A stretch of DNA of 64,000 bases, from NCBI GenBank assembly GCA_913056125.1, contig CAJXNC010000004.1, positions 1 through 64,000 on the forward strand, in the 5' to 3' direction. The stretch is from an uncultured Altererythrobacter sp. (GTDB lineage: Bacteria; Pseudomonadota; Alphaproteobacteria; Sphingomonadales; Sphingomonadaceae). Shown here piece after piece: positions 9,423 to 17,498 of this stretch. A program made the translations under genes and the position numbers. Position 1 is the first letter of the stretch; every line of letters begins with the position of its first letter. The notes below the pieces were generated by a model. That model had not been told where the DNA came from. It was given only the letters and a program-made list of their open reading frames with translations, and ran no database searches.

Positions 9423-9977
9423 CTAGAGCCTCGGCAGGGTCACGCCGCGCTGGCCCATATATTTGCCCGCCCGGTCAGCATAGGTCACTTCGGGCCGCTC
9501 ATTGCCCTGCAGGAACAGGAACTGGCAGGCGCCCTCATTGGCGTAAATGCGCGCGGGCAGCGGCGTGGTGTTGGAGAATTCCAGCGTCACATGGCCTTCC
9601 CAGCCCGGTTCGAGCGGGGTGACGTTCACGATAATGCCGCAGCGGGCATAGGTGCTCTTGCCGAGGCAGATCACCAGCACATCTTCGGGAATGCGGAAAT
9701 ATTCAACCGTGCGCGCCAGCGCGAAGCTGTTGGGCGGGATCACGCAGACATCGGTCTCGCGATCGACCAAGCTATCGCCGTCGAAATTCTTCGGATCGAC
9801 GATGGCAGAATTCACATTGGTGAAGATCTTGAATTCGGGCGCGACGCGCGCGTCATAGCCGAAGGAGCTGAGCCCGTAGGAAATGCAGCCATCGCGACGC
9901 TGCGCCTCCACGAAAGGCTCAATCATGCCTTCGTTCAATGCCTTGTCGCGGATCCACTTGTCGGAAAGAATCGCCAT
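9423..9977 (-). CDS. dcd: dCTP deaminase
   Basis: Converts dCTP to dUTP in the pyrimidine deoxynucleotide pathway. The 184-residue protein has the standard start [19 protein letters not shown], the core [20 protein letters not shown], the catalytic-region pattern [30 protein letters not shown] (cut here only for description; Arg and Glu of the active site lie in it), and the C-terminal YMGQRG. I selected ATG 9977 because the preceding in-frame codons do not match the family start. Its neighbour beyond the metallo-hydrolase is an Nmad3-type protein, another possible nucleotide-related gene. Confidence 0.96.
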   Translation of the reverse strand: MAILSDKWIRDKALNEGMIEPFVEAQRRDGCISYGLSSFGYDARVAPEFKIFTNVNSAIVDPKNFDGDSLVDRETDVCVIPPNSFALARTVEYFRIPEDVLVICLGKSTYARCGIIVNVTPLEPGWEGHVTLEFSNTTPLPARIYANEGACQFLFLQGNERPEVTYADRAGKYMGQRGVTLPRL

Positions 9978-10060
9978 GCGCGATGGATTCCCGATGTGCG
10001 GGCGATGCACAAGGCGGCGCGGCACTTATCCCCGCCATGTGTAGCCCGATTGGAGCGGGC

Positions 10061-10954
10061 TCAGTCCTGTTCCCAGCGGTAGCGATAGGCATCGCCGTCA
10101 CGCAGTACTCGCCCGGCGCTGGTCTTGCGGAAATGGGCGGGGAAGCAGAGCAGTTCTTCTTCAGCGGCACGCTTCATCACGCGCTGGCGGGTGGCGCTGG
10201 CCGTCGCCGGGTCGGCATCGAAGGCGAAGGGCAAATCGTAGCGGATCAGCTGCACCGGGTGGTGGATCACGTCCCCCCAGAAGATCGCTTCTTCCGCCCC
10301 GGCCTGTCCGTGCACGGTGCAGCAGCCGGGCGAATGTCCGAAGGCGGGTTCGAGCCAGACTCCATCGCCGATTTCCTTATGCGCGACATGGTTCTCGTCC
10401 ACGACAATGCCCTGGCCCGCCTCCATCACCGGGATGATCGAATCCGCGAAACTTTCGTGATGCAGCTCCTCGCCTTCGGGATTGGCCTTGAAATACTCGT
10501 AATCGGTCTTGCCGAAGAGGTATTTGGCGTTGGGGAAGGTTGGCACCCATTTGCCGTTCTGCAGCATGGTGTTCCAGCCGACATGGTCGAAATGCAGGTG
10601 TGTGCACATGACGAGGTCGATGTCGCCGGGCTCGAACCCGGCGCGGCGCAGATTGCCGAGATAATCGGTATCGAGCTGGTGAACCGCCTCGACCAGGCGG
10701 TTCTTGTGATTGCCGTCGCAAGTGTCGACCAGGATCGTCTGCCCATCGACCTCGATCACGAAGCTGTGCACCGAGAAGGTCATGCCCGAGGTGTCGGGAT
10801 CGAGCGTGATCTCGTCATCGCCGGGATCGTACCATTGCTTGAGGCGCTTTAGGTCCGCAGGCGTCACGCCGGGCAATTGCATGTTCATCGGCGTGGGCGA
10901 TTCCATTTCGAAGACCTTGTGGATCTTCATCCGCCCGATTGTGATCGGCTGCAT
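10061..10954 (-). CDS. Metallo-beta-lactamase-fold hydrolase
   Basis: A 297-residue MBL-fold hydrolase. The metal-binding motif THLHFDHVGW (HxHxDH) is at about residue 115; further ligands appear as FGHSPGCCTVHG and the distal D/H region DVIHHPVQLI. The sequence resembles the AHL-lactonase/methyl-parathion-hydrolase-like branch, which acts on esters and lactones, but the substrate is unknown. ATG 10954 was chosen because GGGAGAG lies 5 bases upstream and the protein start MQPITIGRMKIHKVFE fits; longer in-frame extensions overlap the divergent gene. It is transcribed divergently from the Nmad3-type gene with about 60 bases between them. Confidence 0.85.
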   Translation of the reverse strand: MQPITIGRMKIHKVFEMESPTPMNMQLPGVTPADLKRLKQWYDPGDDEITLDPDTSGMTFSVHSFVIEVDGQTILVDTCDGNHKNRLVEAVHQLDTDYLGNLRRAGFEPGDIDLVMCTHLHFDHVGWNTMLQNGKWVPTFPNAKYLFGKTDYEYFKANPEGEELHHESFADSIIPVMEAGQGIVVDENHVAHKEIGDGVWLEPAFGHSPGCCTVHGQAGAEEAIFWGDVIHHPVQLIRYDLPFAFDADPATASATRQRVMKRAAEEELLCFPAHFRKTSAGRVLRDGDAYRYRWEQD

Positions 10955-11015
10955 TTTTCTCTCCCTTGGACGGCATCCTAGTGCGCAGCGAGTGGGCAGG
11001 CTAGGCACAATGCCC

Positions 11016-11735
11016 ATGAAGATCGTGCTCAGCCGCAAGGGATTCGATTCCAGCTCGGGAGGCGGACCTTCGCCCATCGTGGACGGCGTGCCGGTGAGCC
11101 TGCCGATCCCGGCCGGCGAGGGGCGGCCCGGCACCTCTTACGGTGCGCTCGGCCTCGCTGAACATGTGCTCGGTGCCTCTAGGGGCCGCTTAGGTTCCGC
11201 TGACCTCGCGCATCACGATCCGCAGTTTCTCGAGGACGGGACCTGCCTGTTCGGCCAGTGCGGCGCGGCGCAGAGCCACCTTGAGAACCAGGGCGTGGGG
11301 AAAGGTGACCTGTTCCTCTTCTTCGGTCTTTTCCAGGGCTTGGATGAGCCACTACATCATCGCATCTTCGGCTGGCTCTGGGTCGAGGAGGTGGTCCATC
11401 ATGGCGATCCGGCAATGGAGGAGCTGCGCGAACTCGGCCATCCGCATGCGTTGGAGCCGCATGGCAGCAATGATGCGATCTATGTCGGTTCGGGCAGGAA
11501 GGCGCGCTCGGTTCACCCGGAATTACGGCTGACCTTGCCAGGCACCCGGCCGAGCCTGTGGCGTGTGCCCTCGTGGATTGAGCGGGCCGGGTTATCATAT
11601 CACGCGCGGGAGGATCGCTGGCGCGGCGATGGTGTGCTGCAAAGCGTCGCTCGGGGGCAGGAATTCGTCGCGGATACGGGGGATGATGACGAGGCCCATG
11701 AATGGGCGCACCGCGTGCTTGCCCTGATGAGCTAG
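11016..11735 (+). CDS. Nmad3-type protein (nucleotide modification associated domain 3)
   Basis: A 239-residue protein. The opening MKIVLSRKGFDSSSGG followed by PSPI and SLPIP, the mid-protein pattern LFGQCGAAQSHLENQGVGKGDLFLFFGLF, and the later IFGWLWVEEVV with HPH and NDAIYV are, in my recollection, the signature of the Nmad3 family. Comparative genomics placed that family among proteins associated with modified nucleobases; its biochemistry is not established. I chose ATG 11016 (MKIVLS) over ATG 11010 because family members start there. It lies two genes from dcd, which may be coincidence. No phage or restriction genes are close by, so this appears to be a chromosomal housekeeping-type copy. 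Confidence 0.72.
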   Translation: MKIVLSRKGFDSSSGGGPSPIVDGVPVSLPIPAGEGRPGTSYGALGLAEHVLGASRGRLGSADLAHHDPQFLEDGTCLFGQCGAAQSHLENQGVGKGDLFLFFGLFQGLDEPLHHRIFGWLWVEEVVHHGDPAMEELRELGHPHALEPHGSNDAIYVGSGRKARSVHPELRLTLPGTRPSLWRVPSWIERAGLSYHAREDRWRGDGVLQSVARGQEFVADTGDDDEAHEWAHRVLALMS

Positions 11736-11806
11736 GCCTGATTGTCCGCTCCAGCTCCGCTGAATCGGCGAGGGCCGGAGCCGCATCCACCTCAGTGGAC
11801 CAGCCT

Positions 11807-12487
11807 CTAGCTGTTGAAGCGGTTGATCGCTTCGTGCACGCGGTCTTCCGCCTCGGCGCGCGGCAGGCCGGGCGGAACCGGGTCGCCGAAATGCACGCGG
11901 ATCACGCCAGGCTTCTTCCACAACCGGTGATAGGTCGGGCCGCTATCGACTGCGACCGGCACTACGGGCAGGCCCAGCAGCTTGTAGAGCGCGGCAAAGC
12001 CCGATTGCAGCGGCGGTCGCTGCCCATGCGGGACGCGCGTTCCTTCCGGGAAGATGATGATCGGACGGTCCTGGTCGATATAGGGCCTGGCTTCCTTGAG
12101 CATGGTCCGCAGCGCCTTTGCGCCTTCATTGCGGGCGACGGGTATCGCCCCGTAGGCGCGCGCGGCGCGGCCCCAGCCGGGAATGTCGAACAGCTCCTTC
12201 TTGGCGAAGCCGGTCGGGTTATCGAACAGGTGAGGCACTTCGATCGCTTCGAAGAACGCCTCGTGCTTGATAGCACAGAGCGCCGCGCCCTGCGGCGGAT
12301 TGCCGGTGATGCGGACCTGGATGCCCAGCAGGTTCTCGACACACCAGTGATGCCAGGTCGACCAGCTATCGCAGATCGCGCGGAATCGAGCGATTGCCAC
12401 GGTCAGGGCGAGCAGGGCGGTAATCACATAGAAGACGGAGCCGCCATAGAAGGCGATGTAAAAGACGAGGCTGCGCAGGACATGCAC
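11807..12487 (-). CDS. plsC: 1-acyl-sn-glycerol-3-phosphate acyltransferase (PlsC family)
   Basis: Transfers an acyl chain to lysophosphatidic acid in phospholipid synthesis at the inner membrane. The 226-residue protein starts with a hydrophobic anchor (LVFYIAFYGGSVFYVITALLALTV). It has the acyltransferase motif I as KHEAFFEAIEV, with His and an acidic residue spaced as in the alphaproteobacterial subgroup, motif III FPEGTRVPHG, and a motif IV-like VVPVAVDSG. The start is a GTG at 12487, four bases after the preceding DUF218 gene. It is the last gene of an ftsE-ftsX-DUF218-plsC run, an order frequent in sphingomonads. Confidence 0.9.
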   Translation of the reverse strand: MHVLRSLVFYIAFYGGSVFYVITALLALTVAIARFRAICDSWSTWHHWCVENLLGIQVRITGNPPQGAALCAIKHEAFFEAIEVPHLFDNPTGFAKKELFDIPGWGRAARAYGAIPVARNEGAKALRTMLKEARPYIDQDRPIIIFPEGTRVPHGQRPPLQSGFAALYKLLGLPVVPVAVDSGPTYHRLWKKPGVIRVHFGDPVPPGLPRAEAEDRVHEAINRFNS

Positions 12488-12491
12488 CGCT

Positions 12492-13016
12492 TCAGCCCCA
12501 GGAGATCGCCCAGGCGGCGATCAGCTTGTGATATTCGAGGACGAGGATGGTCAGCGATGGCTCTGTCGGCACCGCGTCACGCAACACGCGGACATTTTCG
12601 GGCAGGCGTGCCGCGAGCTCCAGCGCGGCGCGGCGCATGTGCCAGTCCGATGTGACCAGTCGCAGCGATTGATAGCCTTCCCCTTCGATCCAGGCCGCCG
12701 CCTCGCGCGCATTGCCGCGCGTATCGAGCGCGCTGAAGCCGAGGCTGATGCAGCAATCCATCAGCCGGTCCTCGACCTCGTATTCCGCGGCGAACTCCGC
12801 AGGCCGCACATCGCCATCGACGCCGGTCACCAGCATCTTTTGCGCCGCGCCGAGCCGCAGCAATTCGAGCCCGCGCTGGATCCTCCCGCCACTGCCGGTC
12901 GGCACGACGATCGCATCGGACCGCTCGATTCCCGCAGGTTGCGGCAAGGCCATGGCGAACCAGACGAATCCGAGGAACCAGACAACCAGGACGGAGGCGA
13001 CGATACGGCGGATCAC
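12492..13016 (-). CDS. DUF218 (YdcF/ElyC-like) envelope protein
   Basis: A 174-residue protein with one N-terminal membrane helix ([20 protein letters not shown]) and a DUF218 domain: SDAIVVPTGSGGRIQRGLELLRLG, KMLVTGVDGDV, DTRGNAREAAAWIEGEGYQSLRLVTSDWHMRRAALEL. The TS.WHM segment is the usual core of this family, which includes ElyC and SanA of E. coli, linked to envelope integrity. The GTG start at 13016 overlaps the ftsX stop codon (GTGA), indicating translational coupling. A longer in-frame extension exists upstream but lies inside ftsX and has no family similarity. Confidence 0.88.
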   Translation of the reverse strand: MIRRIVASVLVVWFLGFVWFAMALPQPAGIERSDAIVVPTGSGGRIQRGLELLRLGAAQKMLVTGVDGDVRPAEFAAEYEVEDRLMDCCISLGFSALDTRGNAREAAAWIEGEGYQSLRLVTSDWHMRRAALELAARLPENVRVLRDAVPTEPSLTILVLEYHKLIAAWAISWG

Positions 13017-13933
13017 AGGCTGCGCCTCAAGGCCGACATGACGGTGATGCGCGCCGTAACAACCGCCAGCAAGACGCCGAGCAGCGGGATGCAGCCCAGC
13101 ACGATCCAGTCGCCCAGGCCCAGTCCTCCGCCGGCGACCAGCCCTGAATCGAGCCCGGCGAACTGGCGGCCCAGCAGCATAATAGCAGTGAAGCCGAGCA
13201 GCAATCCGGCCAGCCCGCCGAGAAAGGCATCGAGGCCGATAGAGCGCTGGAAGATACCGGCAATCTGCCCATCCGTCCCGCCGAGGTGGTGGATAACGCC
13301 GATCGTGTCGCGGTTTGCGCCAAGCGCGCTGCGGGCTGCAAGCCACACTGCGGCAGAACTGGTCAGCGCCAGCAGCAGGACCAGTCCGAGCGCAAGATAT
13401 TGCAGCGATCGAATTGCCTCGAAGACGGGTGCGAGCCAGCTGGCCTGTGCATCGACACGGGCACTGGGCACACTGGCCCGTACTGCCCGGTCCAGGCCTT
13501 CAAGACGTTCGGGTGTCATCGCCCCGCGCAGCCTCACGTCGATAAGGGCGGGGGTGGGAATGCCGTCTTCGCCAAGCGCATCAGCGCCCAGCCAAGGAGC
13601 CAGAAGGTCTGCCAGCTCGTCATCCGGAACGCGTCGCACCTCCTCCACATCTTCGCGATTCGACAGGACCGATACGGCCAGCTCCGCCTGCCTGTCGCGT
13701 CGTGCCGGGGCCGCTTCCACGATCTGTACCGTCGCGCCGCCTTCTATCTCTGCCTGTGCATTGGCGGCGAGGTTGTTGAGCGCGAGGCCCGCTGCCACAG
13801 CGATCACCGAAAGCGCGACCATGATGGCGATCACCCAGGGCATCGGGCCGGACATGCGTGCCTGCGGCAGGATGCGCGAAGAGCGGCCGGACAGGCGCGT
13901 CGAGCGGCGCGGCGTGAAGCTGGGCTCGCTCAT
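13013..13933 (-). CDS. ftsX: Cell division protein FtsX
   Basis: Membrane partner of FtsE; the pair regulates septal peptidoglycan hydrolysis. The 306-residue protein has a cytoplasmic N-terminus, a first helix ([21 protein letters not shown]), an extracytoplasmic loop with [21 protein letters not shown], and three further helices ([43 protein letters not shown] and the C-terminal [23 protein letters not shown] region), the FtsX topology. It overlaps ftsE upstream and the DUF218 gene downstream by ATGA/GTGA junctions. Confidence 0.93.
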   Translation of the reverse strand: MSEPSFTPRRSTRLSGRSSRILPQARMSGPMPWVIAIMVALSVIAVAAGLALNNLAANAQAEIEGGATVQIVEAAPARRDRQAELAVSVLSNREDVEEVRRVPDDELADLLAPWLGADALGEDGIPTPALIDVRLRGAMTPERLEGLDRAVRASVPSARVDAQASWLAPVFEAIRSLQYLALGLVLLLALTSSAAVWLAARSALGANRDTIGVIHHLGGTDGQIAGIFQRSIGLDAFLGGLAGLLLGFTAIMLLGRQFAGLDSGLVAGGGLGLGDWIVLGCIPLLGVLLAVVTARITVMSALRRSL

Positions 13934-14655
13934 GTCCGGGCGGGCTCCCGGCGTGGCGGATAGCGCAACGCCCCGGTGGGATCGGAGAGTCGTCCCTTGT
14001 CGAGGCGCATGATCAGCGAATCCGGTACCTTGCGCAGCAGATGGACATCGTGGGTGGCCACCACCACGGTGGTGCCGAGCCGGTTGAGCGCTTCGAACAG
14101 GCGCAGCAGCTTCACCGCCATGTCCGGATCGACGTTACCCGTCGGTTCGTCGGCTACCAGCACTTCGGGCCGGGCGATGACCGCGCGGGCTATGGCGACG
14201 CGCTGCTGTTCGCCGCCCGACAATGTTGCCGGTCTTGCATCGGAACGATGGTCCAGACCTACCCATTCGAGCATGTCGGACACGGGCTTGCGGATCTCGC
14301 TCTCGCTCATGCCGGAAATGCGCAAGGGCAGGGCGACATTGTCGAAAGCCGACAAATGCGGGACGAGGCGGAAGTCCTGGAACACCGTGCCGATCCTGCG
14401 CCGAAAGGCGGGCAGGTTCTTGCGCGGCAAGGTGATCACATCGGTCCCGAACATGCGGATCATTCCGCGCGAGGGGCGCTGGGCAAGGTAGAGCAGGCGC
14501 AGCATGCTGGTCTTGCCTGCGCCGCTGGCGCCGGTGAGAAAGTAGAAGCTCCCCGGGTAGAGCGTGAAGGAGATATCGCTCAGCACCTCGCGATCGGTGC
14601 CGTATCGCAGCCCGACATTGTCGAACTGGACAATGCTCGTTGTCGCCTCGCTCAT
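13930..14655 (-). CDS. ftsE: Cell division ATP-binding protein FtsE
   Basis: ABC-type ATPase of the FtsEX complex at the division septum. The 241-residue protein has Walker [10 protein letters not shown], the Q-loop region [21 protein letters not shown], the signature [14 protein letters not shown], Walker [13 protein letters not shown] and the switch His in VVVATHD. ATG 14655 gives [19 protein letters not shown], typical of the family; upstream in-frame codons run through the intergenic region. Its stop overlaps the ftsX start by four bases. The gene is divergent from the zinc-ribbon gene at 14839, so the 183-base gap should contain two promoters. Confidence 0.95.
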   Translation of the reverse strand: MSEATTSIVQFDNVGLRYGTDREVLSDISFTLYPGSFYFLTGASGAGKTSMLRLLYLAQRPSRGMIRMFGTDVITLPRKNLPAFRRRIGTVFQDFRLVPHLSAFDNVALPLRISGMSESEIRKPVSDMLEWVGLDHRSDARPATLSGGEQQRVAIARAVIARPEVLVADEPTGNVDPDMAVKLLRLFEALNRLGTTVVVATHDVHLLRKVPDSLIMRLDKGRLSDPTGALRYPPRREPART

Positions 14656-14838
14656 GCCCGGAATGCTGCGCCTGCAAACCGGACACCGGAGCACCCGCTG
14701 ATGGGCAATAGGCGGGACTGCGCGTTCATGATCCGGGCTATAGCGGGTGTTCGATGTGGAAAAAAGCCACGGACGACCGCAACAAAATTGCTCCACAGCT
14801 TGTTGCCTAGCGCGCGTGAGCCTAGATTCGCCGGCACG

Positions 14839-15645
14839 ATGATTATCCAGTGCCCCGCCTGTTCAACACGATATGTGGTGCCCGACAGCGCGGTCGGCGT
14901 CGAAGGGCGCACTGTGCGCTGCGCCAAGTGCCGCCACAGCTGGTACCAGGATGGCCCCGAACTCGAAGCGCGGCCGGCTCCAGCCCCGGCTCCCACGCCT
15001 GCGCCCGCTCCGGAAGCGGAACCAGAGTCCGAAAGCACGCCTCCGGCATCGGTTCCACCGCCTCAACCTGTGCCCTCGCCCGAACCGGAGCCAGTCGAAA
15101 GCGAGCCTCCGCTGGCTGACGAACCGATCACGCCGCCGCCTGTCGCCACTTTCAGCGATGACGAGCGCAATGCGGATGAGGTCTCCCGCTTCGATGCGGA
15201 GCCGCCCTTCCGGCCCCGGCGCAACTGGATCAAGGTTTGGACCTGGGCGGCCCTGTTCTTCGCCGTGTTTGCCGGCGGGACAATCCTTGCTGTCAGCTAT
15301 TGGGGACTTCCCGAATGGGTGCCGGTATCACGCCCCATCTTCGCGCCTGCGCAGCCCGACCTCGAGCTCGATTTCCCCGTCGAACAGCAGCAGAAGCGCG
15401 AAATGCCCGGCGGGATCGAGTACTTCGCCGTCAATGGCACAATCACCAATACGGGCGGTTCTGCTCGCGATGTCCCGCCGATCCTGATCGTGCTGCGCGA
15501 TGCACGCGACCGGATCGTCTATAGTTGGGAGATCGTTCCGCCGCAGCGCAACCTCGGTCCGGGTGAGAGCGTAACGGTCACCGAAGCGGTCACCGATGTG
15601 CCGCGGTCGGCCCATGTCGCTCAGATCGGCTGGAAGGCCGGATAA
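14839..15645 (+). CDS. MJ0042-type zinc-ribbon / DUF3426 membrane protein
   Basis: A 268-residue protein. It begins with a zinc ribbon, CPAC at residues 5-8 and CAKC at about 33-36, with [19 protein letters not shown] between them, the MJ0042/zinc_ribbon_5 pattern. A long Pro/Glu-rich low-complexity linker ([14 protein letters not shown] and similar) follows, then one membrane helix ([20 protein letters not shown]), then a DUF3426-like extracytoplasmic domain ([38 protein letters not shown]). The family is common next to ftsE in sphingomonads; its role is unknown. ATG 14839 directly precedes the ribbon. Confidence 0.88.
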   Translation: MIIQCPACSTRYVVPDSAVGVEGRTVRCAKCRHSWYQDGPELEARPAPAPAPTPAPAPEAEPESESTPPASVPPPQPVPSPEPEPVESEPPLADEPITPPPVATFSDDERNADEVSRFDAEPPFRPRRNWIKVWTWAALFFAVFAGGTILAVSYWGLPEWVPVSRPIFAPAQPDLELDFPVEQQQKREMPGGIEYFAVNGTITNTGGSARDVPPILIVLRDARDRIVYSWEIVPPQRNLGPGESVTVTEAVTDVPRSAHVAQIGWKAG

Positions 15646-15685
15646 GCGCTTTCGACGCTCGGCAAAAAAGAGCCGGTTTGAATGC

Positions 15686-15714
15686 TTGCAGGGGCAGGGG
15701 GCCTTTGCTAATGG
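15686..15714 (+). promoter_or_regulatory. Candidate sigma-70 promoter for tRNA-Leu
   Basis: A -35-like TTGCAG (15686-15691) and a -10-like TAATGG (15709-15714) are separated by 17 bases. The predicted start would lie about 40 bases before the tRNA. This is sequence matching only. Confidence 0.4.
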
Positions 15715-15760
15715 CGCGCTCCTACCTGCCGGGTCGCTGCTTCAGCTGCCCTTGCGATGT

Positions 15761-15848
15761 GCGGTCGTGGCGGAACTGGTAGACGCGCAACGTTGAGGTC
15801 GTTGTGGGATAATATCCCGTGGAAGTTCGAGTCTTCTCGACCGCACCA
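15761..15848 (+). tRNA. tRNA-Leu (anticodon GAG)
   Basis: An 88-base class II tRNA. The acceptor stem GCGGTCG pairs with CGACCGC before A-CCA, and CCA is encoded. The D-arm contains TGGTAGAC, the anticodon stem CAACG/CGTTG encloses the loop TTGAGGT (anticodon GAG, reading CUC/CUU), a long variable arm TGGGATAATATCCCGT follows as expected for leucine, and the T-arm contains GTTCGAGTC. The opposite-strand gene's stop codon begins at the very next base. Confidence 0.96.
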
Positions 15849-16880
15849 TCACCCTTCAGGAACATCATCATAGGCGAGGCGGAAGCCGACATTGCTGGCC
15901 CCTAGGCCGGGGTCGCGGCCCTGCCGGGCTGCCGGACGGTAGCGCTGGCAGTAATTGGGCGCGCAGAGATAGGACCCGCCCTTCATCACGCGGCTGGCAT
16001 AGGTCGGATTGAGCGGATCGTAGGCCGAATTCTCGCTCGGCCCGCGCGGATTGGTGTTGTCTGCCGGGTCATGGCCGGGGCGGTAGAAGTCAGAAGTCAC
16101 TTCCCAGACATTGCCGACCATGTCGTAAAGCCCGTTGGCATTGGGCGCGAAGCAGCCCACCGGGGCGACGCCCTTGAAGCCGTCCTCGGCCTCATTGACC
16201 ATGGGAAAGACGCCCTGCCAGCTATTGGCGCTCTCGCCATCGGGCTGCTCGCTATAAGGCGCGGCACCCGCGCTTGCGGCATATTCCCACTCGGCCTCTG
16301 TCGGAATGCGACCGCCGGCCCAATCGGCATAGGCCTGCATGTCCTCATAGGAGAGATGGACCACGGGCTGGCTCGCCTCCGCATCGGGTCCGGTCGGACC
16401 ATAGGGCTTCTTCCAGTAGGCGCCCGGCACATATTGCCACCAGTCTGCAAAGCGCGTTGAGGGTTGCGATGGCGGGGTGAAGACTGCCGATCCGGGTTGC
16501 AACAACACTTCGGGGATCTGGTCTTCCGGAACGCCATAGAGCGCCGGATCGACCGGCTTTTCCGCCAGCGTGACATAGCCTGTGGCGGCAACGAATGCTG
16601 CGAACTGGCCATTGGTCACTTCATGCGGGTCGATCCAGAACCCGTCTACGCTGACCTCGTGGACCGGGCCTTCTTCCGGGTAGATATTGTCCTGCCCCAT
16701 CATGAAGCTGCCGCCCTCGATCCGCACCGGCGCATCGGGCGGGGCTGGGCAGGTTGCCTCACTCGCGAAATCGCTCGCCAAGGTGGGCGAGAGCGGCGTC
16801 GCCGCCTCCTCTGCGGACTCGACTTCGCCGCAGGCGGCAAGGCTTGCCGCCAACAGGATCAAGACGAGGGTTCGGCTCAT
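15849..16880 (-). CDS. Lipoprotein with formylglycine-generating-enzyme (SUMF1/FGE) domain
   Basis: A 343-residue protein with a lipoprotein signal (LAAC, lipid Cys near residue 17) and an FGE-sulfatase domain: GSFMMGQDNIYPEEGPVHEVSVDGFWIDPHEVTNGQFAAFV, DMQAYADWAGGRIPTEAEWEYAA and the C-terminal GGSYLCAPNYCQRYRPAARQG with SNVGFRL. Cys306 and Cys311 have the five-residue spacing of the copper-binding catalytic pair of true FGEs (CHRSYC in the human enzyme, from memory). Many SUMF1-like proteins lack these cysteines, so real formylglycine formation or another copper-thiol oxidation is possible. No sulfatase is in the window. It ends the exported four-gene operon; its ATG overlaps the stop of the gene before it (ATGA). 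The stop abuts the tRNA-Leu 3' end. Confidence 0.87.
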   Translation of the reverse strand: MSRTLVLILLAASLAACGEVESAEEAATPLSPTLASDFASEATCPAPPDAPVRIEGGSFMMGQDNIYPEEGPVHEVSVDGFWIDPHEVTNGQFAAFVAATGYVTLAEKPVDPALYGVPEDQIPEVLLQPGSAVFTPPSQPSTRFADWWQYVPGAYWKKPYGPTGPDAEASQPVVHLSYEDMQAYADWAGGRIPTEAEWEYAASAGAAPYSEQPDGESANSWQGVFPMVNEAEDGFKGVAPVGCFAPNANGLYDMVGNVWEVTSDFYRPGHDPADNTNPRGPSENSAYDPLNPTYASRVMKGGSYLCAPNYCQRYRPAARQGRDPGLGASNVGFRLAYDDVPEG

Positions 16881-17476
16881 TCGGTCAGGCTCGCGAGGTA
16901 TGCTTCTGCGGCTGCATCCATGTCGCGCACCGGATTGCCCGGTCCCGGGCTGCGTCCGTCGATGAAATCGTTGAGCACGTTGCGATAGGACAGGAACCAC
17001 TCTCCGTCGATCTTCACCAGCTGGTCCTCATAGACACCATAGGTGCCCATCTTGAGGCTGTCATCCGGCCCGTCATTGGCCATTTCGACCCACAGCGAGG
17101 TTGCCCAGGCGCGCTCGCCTTCGACGCGCACGGTCGATTGCAGGATGACATGGCGCAGCTTGGCCGGATTGCCATCCTCGGTCTGGTAGAAATTGCCGAT
17201 CCCTTCGGCAAAGCGGGTCACCGCCTCGCGGATTTCCTCGCGTCCGGTATAGGTGCCGCTGGCAAATTCGATCGTGCCATCTTCTGCGAAAGTGGCGACG
17301 TAGGCGTCCCAGTCGTGGAAATCGATGGCGAAGAGATAGCGCGCCATGAGGTCTTCGATCGCGGCGCGATCATCGGCATAGCTGGCCACCTCGTCCTGCG
17401 CCTGCGGCGCACAGGCTGACACCAGCGCCAATGTTGCCGCCGCAATGGCAATCTTGCTGCCCTTGATGATCCTCAT
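16877..17476 (-). CDS. NTF2-fold (SnoaL-like) lipoprotein
   Basis: A 199-residue protein with a lipoprotein signal (LALVSAC, lipid Cys near residue 22) and a SnoaL-like domain: DRAAIEDLMARYLFAIDFHDWDAYVATFAEDGTIEFASG, TGREEIREA, LRHVILQSTVRVEGERAW and DGEWFLSYRNVLNDFIDGR. It is a clear paralog of the cytoplasmic protein at 59372, which shares IEDLMARYLFA.D, GNPA.LRHV and VDGEW...YRN and lacks a signal. Members of this fold include isomerases, cyclases, dehydratases and the LdpA deformylase, so the reaction is open. ATG 17476 was picked because it gives the signal peptide and follows GGGAGAGGGA. It sits between the PQQ dehydrogenase (22-base gap) and the FGE-like lipoprotein (overlap). Confidence 0.87.
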   Translation of the reverse strand: MRIIKGSKIAIAAATLALVSACAPQAQDEVASYADDRAAIEDLMARYLFAIDFHDWDAYVATFAEDGTIEFASGTYTGREEIREAVTRFAEGIGNFYQTEDGNPAKLRHVILQSTVRVEGERAWATSLWVEMANDGPDDSLKMGTYGVYEDQLVKIDGEWFLSYRNVLNDFIDGRSPGPGNPVRDMDAAAEAYLASLTE

Positions 17477-17498
17477 TTCCCTCTCCCTTGTTCGCTTG

